Below are positions 15,352 through 23,361 of a DNA stretch of 38,031 nt, one piece after another (within the stretch, counting starts at the first letter, position 1; each line of letters starts with the position of its first letter). The notes beneath the pieces were generated by a model. It ran no database searches. It worked only from the letters and a program-made list of their open reading frames with translations, and was not told the origin of the DNA. The stretch lies in the NCBI GenBank assembly GCA_023458215.1, contig JAEXAJ010000061.1, positions 1-38,031 of the forward strand, read 5' to 3'. This DNA comes from Bacteroidota bacterium (GTDB taxonomy: Bacteria; Bacteroidota; Bacteroidia; Bacteroidales; Bacteroidaceae). Made by a program: the position numbers and the translations under genes.

Positions 15352-18300
15352 TTAGTTGAAAATATAGCGAATACCTATTTGCAGTTTCCAGCATTCGCTG
15401 TAATTCTGATAAGTATCATAAGTCTTAGTAGGATATTCACCATTTACTTTGTACATAGAGTAGATTGGAGTCAAATCATTCGTACTGGTTACTCCTTCAT
15501 ATTTCAGGATTCTATTATTGTTAGAAACCGAGTTAGTTTTAGAGATACCCCATTTAGAATTAATCAAGTTGCCAACGTTCATAATGTCAAAGCTCAACTG
15601 AATGTTATGTTTCGTCTTACCAATCTTGAATTCAAAATCTTCCATCAGACGGAAGTCAAAACGATGTACCCAAGGAGCACGAGCAGCATAAGCTTCCGCA
15701 TACTCTCCTTTGTGATTTTTCAAGTAAGAGTCTTGTTCTACAAAATTCCAGAAAGCAACTCGGTCCTCATCAGTCTTAAATTTAATTTCACTGTCATCCT
15801 TCGGAATATACATCAAGTCATTATTAATACCATCACCATTCATATCATTGGTATAGCAGAAACTATAACCATTGGAGGAGTAACCAGAATAGAACAGATT
15901 CAGATGCGTGCCACGAAGCAAACCCTTATGTTTGAAAGGGATATAATAGCTTACAGAAGCAATCACTTTGTCGGGAACTACATATTGAGAACGTTGTGTT
16001 TCAGCGTAATTAGAACCGTCTATCGTATTCAACCCCTGCCATGTAGAAATAGGATCACTACCCGGAAGTCCTGAAACTTCTTTAGATTCTGTATGCGTAT
16101 AAGCCATCATCATCATCAAGTTATCCACCGGTTGGGCATTCACCGTAATATTTGCCGTGTAACCATAACCTTTTGAAGTATTGTCAAGAACAACAGCATT
16201 CTTACCACCATAATGCACAAAAGAACCTGTATACTGTACATTTTTCTCATTAATGGCAGAATAAGAATAAATCATACGATTATCTGCACCATTGAAACGC
16301 TGCATGCCTGAATGAAACAACTCAGTAGTTTGCACATCTTTTCCATCAGGTCCTTTGGTTGTGGTAACCTTATTATATTTCCATAAATCAGGATTCTTTA
16401 TATTAATATTGTTAATAGTTACCGCATTGATATTTTTGGTAAACATAAACTCACCCGTTACAGTTAGCGGGAAAGCTACCGGCACTTGATAGTCTACAGC
16501 AATAGAAGACTTCCATACTTGCGGCATCTTAAAGTCTTTGGCAACGCCGGAAATTTTGTTACCTGCCACATGTTTTTCAAGGGTAGTAGGCAAGTTGTAT
16601 TTCTCAATGATCTTATTCATGTCCGTAATCATTCCACCTGCCAATTGGTCTAAGCGTGCATCATGGTTTGTAGCAATTCCATTTGTATAATTAGTTCCGA
16701 AAACAACGGAGTTCTGCACCATCGAAGCATTGGTAGGCATATTGGTAAAGAATACCAATGGTAGACGACCTGTAAATACACCTGTACCTCCACGCACTTT
16801 CAATGATTTATCTTTCAGTACATCCCATGAAAAACCTACACGAGGAGAAATTTGCCACCTTGAATCGGGCCATTTACCAGTATCAATGTGTTGTCCATCA
16901 AAATCAAGTTCGTATATAGCATCATTTCTTTGCAGATCACCATTATCAAACATTAAGTTATCAAAACGGATACCATAAGTAAGCTTCAGATTATTACTAA
17001 GGTTCCACTCATCCTGTGCATAAAACCCTAATTGATTAAATGTAACCTGTGCATTCGGATCTTTAACTCCGTTAAAGCCATATGTTAACGCAAAAGTTTC
17101 GGGAGCTGCACCATTCAGGAAATCATCTACACTGTTATAACGATAATATCCTGTACCATTACGCATATATGCGTTATTAGCAAACTGATGTTCGTAGCTA
17201 AAGCCTGCCGTCATTTTATGATTACCGGTAAAGAAAGTAAAGTTATCGGTAATATTGGTAATCTTGTTTTTTACACCATTGTTATAAGTAAACAATTCAT
17301 AGCCGGCAGACATGTATGGTTCAAGAATCTGATTGCCTTTATCATCCTTACCATACATGATATCAATGAATGGGAACGGAGATGAATTAGTGCCACGCAT
17401 ATCCTCGATATTAGTATAGGTGAAAAGCAGTTGATTGGAAAGACGATCATTAAAACGACTGTTCAAATCGGCTGCCCAAGACTGTACTTTATTATCCATA
17501 GAATACATACTATTAGCAAAAGACATAGACTGCGTACCAACACGGTAAGTATTGTTGAGACGGGAATTGGTTCCACCGTCCATGGAGTTTCCGTTAGGAG
17601 CATTCCATGCAGTATTCTTCGTATTGTTGTAGCGTAAACTCAAACGGTGACGATCGGTAATGTTCCAATCGATACGAGCCAATAGTTTGGTATTCTCTTC
17701 ATCAGCAGGAAATCCTGTATAAGAACCGGCATCATAACCATATTTATCCTTCAAATGATTATAAACTTTCTCCATATCCGACTTCAAAGTACGAGATACC
17801 ATGCCTTCAACTTTTTCACCATCCTCGCGTGCACGATACTTAATTACCTCTCCCGGAGTCTTCTCTTTTTCATAATTCACAAAGAAGAAGAGCTTGTTTT
17901 TTATAATTGGACCACCCAATGTAAAACCGTAAGTAGTTTTAGATTCATCAGCACGAGCACCTAAGTCTTCACCGTTAATACGGTTACCACGCATGTCTTG
18001 ATTACGATAATAAGTATAAGCAGTACCTCTGAAAGTGTTATTACCAGATTTTGTAATAGCATTAATACCACCACCGATAAAGTTCGTTTGACGTACATCA
18101 AACGGAGCAACTACTACTTGCACTTCTTCAATGGCATCCATTGACACTGGGTTGCCACCACCAGGCAGAGCAGATGTTAAACCGAAGTTATTATTAAAGT
18201 TAGCACCATCAATGGTGAAGTTAGTAGAACGTCCGTCACCACCCGCAAAGCTCATGCCATTGGCATATGGAGAAAGACGGGCAATGTCACTAATACTGCG

Positions 18301-18753
18301 ATTGATTGTAGGAAGCTGCGTGATTTGTGCCGAATTAATATTTGTCGTAGCACCCGTTTTTTCTGCAGAAAACTTGGTCTTAGTACCTGTTACAATCACT
18401 TCGCCCAAAAGTTCGGAAGATTCGGACATCTCTACATTCAAGTTATAAACTTCACCCAACTGGAGGGTGATATCCTGATATACCACTGTTTGGTAACCGA
18501 TGTATGATATAGTAACTTTATAAGGACCACCAGTACGCATACCTTGAATAGAATAGCGTCCGTCGACGTTAGTTACCGTACCATACTGCGAGCCTGAAGG
18601 CGTATGAATTGCCTGAATAGTCGCACCAATAATTGGCTCATTGCTAGCATCTGTCACTTTACCAGCTAAAGAAGCTGTGGTAATTTGCGCATTTACACCT
18701 ACGGCCAACAGCAACAATGCCACCGTAAGTATGAGTCTCACTTTTTTTAACAT
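15352..18753 (-). CDS. Oar-like TonB-dependent outer-membrane receptor
   Basis: 1133 residues. Signal peptide 1-22 (ending GVNA). A CarboxypepD_reg-like domain follows at about 28-112 (LAGKVTDASNEPIIGATI, YIGYQTVVYQD). A plug domain follows (EVIVTGTKTKFS, ISDIARLSPYANG, DGANFNNNFG, IEEVQVVVAPFDVRQTNFIGGGINAITKSG), then a large beta-barrel ending in an aromatic residue pattern (LQIGIRYIFN). The plug sequence resembles the Oar subgroup, not SusC: no partner lipoprotein of the SusD type is adjacent. Members transport unknown ligands or take part in surface interactions. It has its own promoter-like element at 18803 and lies 131 bases downstream of the orphan kinase gene. Confidence 0.92.
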   Translation of the reverse strand: MLKKVRLILTVALLLLAVGVNAQITTASLAGKVTDASNEPIIGATIQAIHTPSGSQYGTVTNVDGRYSIQGMRTGGPYKVTISYIGYQTVVYQDITLQLGEVYNLNVEMSESSELLGEVIVTGTKTKFSAEKTGATTNINSAQITQLPTINRSISDIARLSPYANGMSFAGGDGRSTNFTIDGANFNNNFGLTSALPGGGNPVSMDAIEEVQVVVAPFDVRQTNFIGGGINAITKSGNNTFRGTAYTYYRNQDMRGNRINGEDLGARADESKTTYGFTLGGPIIKNKLFFFVNYEKEKTPGEVIKYRAREDGEKVEGMVSRTLKSDMEKVYNHLKDKYGYDAGSYTGFPADEENTKLLARIDWNITDRHRLSLRYNNTKNTAWNAPNGNSMDGGTNSRLNNTYRVGTQSMSFANSMYSMDNKVQSWAADLNSRFNDRLSNQLLFTYTNIEDMRGTNSSPFPFIDIMYGKDDKGNQILEPYMSAGYELFTYNNGVKNKITNITDNFTFFTGNHKMTAGFSYEHQFANNAYMRNGTGYYRYNSVDDFLNGAAPETFALTYGFNGVKDPNAQVTFNQLGFYAQDEWNLSNNLKLTYGIRFDNLMFDNGDLQRNDAIYELDFDGQHIDTGKWPDSRWQISPRVGFSWDVLKDKSLKVRGGTGVFTGRLPLVFFTNMPTNASMVQNSVVFGTNYTNGIATNHDARLDQLAGGMITDMNKIIEKYNLPTTLEKHVAGNKISGVAKDFKMPQVWKSSIAVDYQVPVAFPLTVTGEFMFTKNINAVTINNINIKNPDLWKYNKVTTTKGPDGKDVQTTELFHSGMQRFNGADNRMIYSYSAINEKNVQYTGSFVHYGGKNAVVLDNTSKGYGYTANITVNAQPVDNLMMMMAYTHTESKEVSGLPGSDPISTWQGLNTIDGSNYAETQRSQYVVPDKVIASVSYYIPFKHKGLLRGTHLNLFYSGYSSNGYSFCYTNDMNGDGINNDLMYIPKDDSEIKFKTDEDRVAFWNFVEQDSYLKNHKGEYAEAYAARAPWVHRFDFRLMEDFEFKIGKTKHNIQLSFDIMNVGNLINSKWGISKTNSVSNNNRILKYEGVTSTNDLTPIYSMYKVNGEYPTKTYDTYQNYSECWKLQIGIRYIFN

Positions 18754-18802
18754 AATACCTTTTAATTCGTTTTCTAATATGTTATTTTTCTCAAAACCGA
18801 GA

Positions 18803-18810
18803 CAAAGATA
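18803..18810 (-). promoter_or_regulatory. Predicted -7 box of the Oar-like receptor gene
   Basis: Minus strand TATCTTTG matches TAnnTTTG, 50 bases upstream of the ATG. Confidence 0.5.
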
Positions 18811-18883
18811 CGCAAAATAAAATGTATTTATATTACATATATGTTACAAAATTTAAGATTAAATAAACCAATGCTATTTGATA

Positions 18884-21154
18884 TTAATCAGCGCAAGGGA
18901 GTATCACCGTAAAACGGCTGCCTTTGCCTACTTCTGACTCGACCTCGATACGTCCTTCCAGCTTGTCGACGATTAGCATACAAATGGATAACCCCAGTCC
19001 TACCCCTTGCGAAAACTCGCTATGCTTATAGAAACGCTCAAAAATAATCTTTTGCTCTTCAGCAGAAATGCCGATACCGGTATCTTCTATGTAAATGTAC
19101 ACTTCATGCGACTGCGGCGCATAATAATAGCCCAGTTTTATATATCCTTCGGAAGTAAACTTATTGGCATTGTTCAGGAAATTAGTAATCACTTGAGTCA
19201 AACGCATTGAATCAACATGCACGCTGATATCCTCATCGGGAAATTCTTTTAGAAACTGCAAGGGGGGACGAATAAGCAACTGGTGAGTCAAGTAAATATT
19301 TTCGAGCATAGTACGCACATTTTCCTTCTCATATATAAAAGGAAGAGAACCGGACTCAATACGTGCCAATTCCAGTACATCGTCCACAAGTTTCAACAAT
19401 AATCGGGTATTAAGATTTATGATATCCACAAATTCCTGCCTCTCTTCTTCGGAAAGATCAGGATCAGCAACCAACATATTGGAGAATCCGGCGATGGCAT
19501 TGAGCGGTGTACGAATTTCGTGGCTCATATTATTAAGGAACGACTGTTTCAGTTCAGCATGTTCGGCCAGTTGACGGGCCTGTATCAACTCTTCTTCCCG
19601 ATCCTTCACATCCTGTATATTCTGCAACAGACCGGTAATAACAGGCTTACTACCCACAGTATGGATGGTATTATAGCGAAACTCCCACCATTGGTACTTA
19701 CCGGTAAAATTGCATCGGTATTGTCCTTTATGACGGGATGTAAACTGGATTCTCTTGAAGTTATGACGGAATAAAGAGTGGTCATCAGGATGAATAAAGT
19801 GGATGATCTCATCCAACCCGATAAGCTTATGTGAATGATGTATCAGGTCATTGAACTGAGAATCGAATTTTATACCTTCCCCATCAATTCGCCAGGCATA
19901 TGTAGCTGCACCTTCAACGGCAAGCGATAAAGTTTCGTGTTCATATCGCAGACTACGTTGTGCCTCGCGCTTGCGACGGCGTTCCAGTATAAGGCTGCGA
20001 AACAGATAGAAGATGAGTGCCAAAAGCACAGCACCACCCAAAATGGAACCATAAAGAATATAATAATGATAACGCACCGTAAAAGGAATATACATTACGG
20101 TGTATTCCGGTGGGATACTGCCGAGTGATATATTATAGCGGTTTAGTGTATGCCAGTTTAACACATACTGCTTAGCAGATTGTTGCACCTGCTGCTCAGG
20201 CATTTGTCCATGAAGCCTTTGATATATGGCATCCGCCATATCCTTCAACTGTGTTTCGAGTGTTACAAAGTAGCCGCCCATTTTATGATCAAGTACTCCG
20301 AAGCCCTCGTTGATCGTTTCAAAACAAGGATTCCGGAAAAGCGCGGCAGAATTTACGGTAGTAAAATCGCGCTTTGCAAAAAGTAGCAGTGTACTACTGC
20401 CACGACCAGCCCAGGTAACACCTTTCAAAGACAAGGCATTGGCCTCCAATCTTACGATGGCAGTAGTGTCAAGTCTTTCACTCTTAGGTTTGTTTTTGAC
20501 AGAATGGGAAAAAACTTCTCCATTCTCTATTCTGTACTTATATACATGCAAACCCAAATCACCATCATAAATTTCGTAACCACTATCAGCACATTGTTCA
20601 TTCAACGCCTGCCAAATAGTACGATCTAGAAACGTCTGTCCGCTTAGTAAGCAAATGCGAGATTTACCCATAATGCGTTCCACCATGCGCACAGTATTCA
20701 GATAGTCAGGCACATCAGCGTAACCGGTCACGTTGGGATATTGTTGCAACAGTCCTTCATTGGGATAATTCACTCCGCTAAAAACTACGGGCAAATTACG
20801 TAATAAAGGGTTATGACATGCCATTATGGAATAGGTAGCCTGATCGTCGAACACCGCCACCAACATCGCCCCCCATTCCGTAAGATCATCTATGATGAGA
20901 GAAGCACGTTCCTTTTCAGGCCCTTCATTAAGTTGATCACAATCAAGGTAATACTCCCGAAATACACAATTCACACCTCTGTTATTCAGTTCCTTCTTCA
21001 GTATCTTATGTATCCTTTCAGCATCTACATGTCCTTCTTCGTAAGAATGCACCAAAGCAATCTTTGTATATTGTCCCGCAAAAGCCGGATACCCCCAACC
21101 GACAAGGCAGAGCAAAACTATAAGGGCAAATATTAAAGCACTAGATGTCTTCAT
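18884..21154 (-). CDS. Orphan sensor histidine kinase with ABC-substrate-binding-type periplasmic domain
   Basis: 756 residues. Signal/anchor helix 1-26; a periplasmic domain (about 30-355) with the ABC_sub_bind look (IALVHSYEEGHVDAERIHKIL, VFSGVNYPN, RICLLSGQTFLDRTIWQAL); a membrane helix at about 364-386; a PAS-like domain (about 402-515, WRIDGEG and HPDDHSLF); HisKA with His545 in MSHEIRTP; and a HATPase domain with N box (NFLNNANKFT), G1 (DTGIGI) and G2 (GVGLGLSICMLI). The chain stops there: no receiver and no AraC domain, so it is not a hybrid two-component system. No response regulator is adjacent. It may control the neighbouring receptor genes, which is inference from position only. 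Confidence 0.92.
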   Translation of the reverse strand: MKTSSALIFALIVLLCLVGWGYPAFAGQYTKIALVHSYEEGHVDAERIHKILKKELNNRGVNCVFREYYLDCDQLNEGPEKERASLIIDDLTEWGAMLVAVFDDQATYSIMACHNPLLRNLPVVFSGVNYPNEGLLQQYPNVTGYADVPDYLNTVRMVERIMGKSRICLLSGQTFLDRTIWQALNEQCADSGYEIYDGDLGLHVYKYRIENGEVFSHSVKNKPKSERLDTTAIVRLEANALSLKGVTWAGRGSSTLLLFAKRDFTTVNSAALFRNPCFETINEGFGVLDHKMGGYFVTLETQLKDMADAIYQRLHGQMPEQQVQQSAKQYVLNWHTLNRYNISLGSIPPEYTVMYIPFTVRYHYYILYGSILGGAVLLALIFYLFRSLILERRRKREAQRSLRYEHETLSLAVEGAATYAWRIDGEGIKFDSQFNDLIHHSHKLIGLDEIIHFIHPDDHSLFRHNFKRIQFTSRHKGQYRCNFTGKYQWWEFRYNTIHTVGSKPVITGLLQNIQDVKDREEELIQARQLAEHAELKQSFLNNMSHEIRTPLNAIAGFSNMLVADPDLSEEERQEFVDIINLNTRLLLKLVDDVLELARIESGSLPFIYEKENVRTMLENIYLTHQLLIRPPLQFLKEFPDEDISVHVDSMRLTQVITNFLNNANKFTSEGYIKLGYYYAPQSHEVYIYIEDTGIGISAEEQKIIFERFYKHSEFSQGVGLGLSICMLIVDKLEGRIEVESEVGKGSRFTVILPCAD

Positions 21155-21186
21155 TATATTTTAATTGTGTTTGCCATAAACAAAGA

Positions 21187-21194
21187 CAAAGATA
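21187..21194 (-). promoter_or_regulatory. Predicted promoter of the orphan kinase gene
   Basis: Minus strand TATCTTTG matches TAnnTTTG, 33 bases upstream of the ATG; a TTTG on the same strand at 21218-21221 could be the -33 box. Confidence 0.5.
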
Positions 21195-21356
21195 GGAATG
21201 TTTGGGAAAATATAAAGCAAAAATTGGCACCGATTAGATGAATTTACACAGCTCATGCTTCGGACTGCCACAAATTAAAAGCAAATTATTACTTTCAAGC
21301 ATGGAGGGAGACAGAAACGATATTTACCTTTGTACATAATCGGAAGTAAAAAACAG

Positions 21357-21398
21357 AAAACAGGGGCGCTATCTTTATCAGATAACACCCCCTGTTTT
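21357..21398 (-). terminator. Terminator of the TonB receptor/lipoprotein operon
   Basis: AAAACAGGGG/CCCCTGTTTT outer stem with an inner TATCT/AGATA stem. On the minus strand a TTTTTT tract follows. It lies 17 bases after the lipoprotein stop. Confidence 0.88.
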
Positions 21399-21414
21399 AG
21401 TTAATAAAAAAAGA

Positions 21415-23340
21415 TTATTTCATCTCTTTCAAAGAATCTTTTACATACTCGAACTTACCTTTCGCAATTACTTTGTACTGAATGCTCCAAGTAGTGGTAG
21501 TACTTCCATTATAAATGCCAAAATTAAAGGTATAGAATACATCCAAGCCGTCAATCGGAGCTGCATCAGCATGCAATTTCTCCAAGGCAGGAATAAAGGC
21601 TTCGGGAAGACGCTCCCACATCAACTTTGTCAATTCGTCATCGCTCATACCGCCATATACAGTAGGTACATTAGTCTTCCATGCCGACGGCCGGAAATCA
21701 AAGTTATTATTGTAGGCCGAACCACCAAAGTAATAATCGTTGTTACCATAAGAGGTGACATATTCGCTATGATTCTCTTTCACCCAGTCAGTAATGGTCT
21801 GATAATAGAGCACTGAAGTAGGATCGTTCTTCACAACCGGTAAAGTGATTGTTGTACTCGGGTCGAAGTTCCACTTACCACCCGAATATACAAACTGATC
21901 GGTAGCCGTTTCTACAGCCGTATTCTTAACCCATGCTCCGGATGTATACGCATATTCGTCGGCTCTTACACTGGTAACCGAAGAAGCGAAATACTTATAG
22001 GCCACTGCCTTTACATTGTCTTCCTGAGCAAACGGATATGTCAGAGAAAGGTATTTGGGCAAATAATTATCGGGGTTCATCGTTGCACTGAAGTTATCAT
22101 AATTGCTTCCCATTAACTTAAAGTCAGCTTTATCCAATGAAATAGCTACTGTATAGACACTCCATGCCGTACCGTTGAAGCTATACAAGCCATTAGTCGA
22201 CTCGTACACATCGTCGCCAGCACCATTGCCTTCGGATTTAATAACAACGTTATCCACTTGTACGGTAGTGGTAGCAAACTTGCCATCTTCATCTTTTACA
22301 GTACTGTCACCGTTATAGCGGAAAGCTACATACACTTTCTTGCCTTTGTAAGCCGACAAGTCGTGATTGCAAACATTGCCGAGAACTCCATAGCTACTTG
22401 TAGGCACAGGTATTGAGACAGACGAACTGATGTCATCCCACTTTGCAGCAGCAATGGCCTCTTTGGTAAATCCGCTCAGATTCTCAGATACCAATACAGA
22501 AAGACGTCCGCCCGCTTTGGTGTAATTTCCATAGCAAGCATCGAATGACAAGCTCATGCCGTTGGTTATAGAGAGCAAAGGAGAAATCATATAAATCTCT
22601 AAAGCACCAGTGTGCTTGTATGCACTTGCCTGAATGTAGTTGTTGTTACTGAAAATCTTTCCATTCCATGCATAAGTTCCCACAGTAGTAACATTATGCC
22701 ACCCTGTAACCTCCGCCACATTGACTGCTTCAGTCCAATAGTTCTCAAAACCTTCGTTCAGAGCAACTACCGAGCCACCGGGTTCGTTAACAGACTGATT
22801 GTAGTCCACCAATACTATATCGCCTGTCTTGGCATCGGGCAAAGCCTTAGCCAAGATTCCGGGCACATGCTTTTGAGCTGTCTCAGCAGGAGAGAAAAAT
22901 GGAAATGCCGCTCCCCACACGCTTTCGTAATCCTCTTGGGTCACCTTATAAATGGTGGCAGTATTCAGAGTAGTGATATAGGCAGGCTGGCCCACATTCA
23001 TCTTATAAGTTACCTTTACAGCCGAACCGCCATCCGCTCCCAACCATTTTGCAGCCAAAAATGCAGGCATATACTTGGAAGCAGGTAGAGCGTCAGTAAA
23101 ACACATAGTGGTCTTCAAAGCGGCCAACTCCTTCTCTACACCATCAGCTTTTGCCAAAGCAATATTGGTCTTATTCGAAGAAATTGTTGCATAATCAGCC
23201 TCGGTCAGTGTATAACTTTTAGTAAACACATCGGTAGGCTTACTCATTTCATCCAGTCCTTCAAAATTCTTCTCGTTATAATCGCATCCTGCAAACATCA
23301 GCGCAATGGCTAGCACAGGAAATAAATATCTTTTCTTCAT
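21415..23340 (-). CDS. Surface lipoprotein with choice-of-anchor-J-like domain
   Basis: 641 residues. The signal peptide has a lipobox (MFAGC, Cys19), and the mature N-terminus CDYNEKNFEG is acidic. Residues ~195-375 form a jelly-roll-like domain with LNEGFENYWTEA, LEIYMISPLLSI, LSFDACYGNY and VQVDNVVIKSEG, matching the choice-of-anchor J/cleaved-adhesin type pattern of Bacteroidales lipoproteins. The C-terminal ~260 residues are unassigned; they contain WSVYTVAISLDKADFKLMG and a conserved-looking YPFAQEDNVKAVAYKYF. It follows the TonB receptor gene by 21 bases and ends in a strong terminator, so the two are one operon. It probably acts as the surface partner of the receptor; its ligand is not known. 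It is not SusD-like: it lacks the TPR helices of that family. Confidence 0.82.
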   Translation of the reverse strand: MKKRYLFPVLAIALMFAGCDYNEKNFEGLDEMSKPTDVFTKSYTLTEADYATISSNKTNIALAKADGVEKELAALKTTMCFTDALPASKYMPAFLAAKWLGADGGSAVKVTYKMNVGQPAYITTLNTATIYKVTQEDYESVWGAAFPFFSPAETAQKHVPGILAKALPDAKTGDIVLVDYNQSVNEPGGSVVALNEGFENYWTEAVNVAEVTGWHNVTTVGTYAWNGKIFSNNNYIQASAYKHTGALEIYMISPLLSITNGMSLSFDACYGNYTKAGGRLSVLVSENLSGFTKEAIAAAKWDDISSSVSIPVPTSSYGVLGNVCNHDLSAYKGKKVYVAFRYNGDSTVKDEDGKFATTTVQVDNVVIKSEGNGAGDDVYESTNGLYSFNGTAWSVYTVAISLDKADFKLMGSNYDNFSATMNPDNYLPKYLSLTYPFAQEDNVKAVAYKYFASSVTSVRADEYAYTSGAWVKNTAVETATDQFVYSGGKWNFDPSTTITLPVVKNDPTSVLYYQTITDWVKENHSEYVTSYGNNDYYFGGSAYNNNFDFRPSAWKTNVPTVYGGMSDDELTKLMWERLPEAFIPALEKLHADAAPIDGLDVFYTFNFGIYNGSTTTTWSIQYKVIAKGKFEYVKDSLKEMK

Positions 23341-23361
23341 ATCTTAATAGACTGTTTTTAA

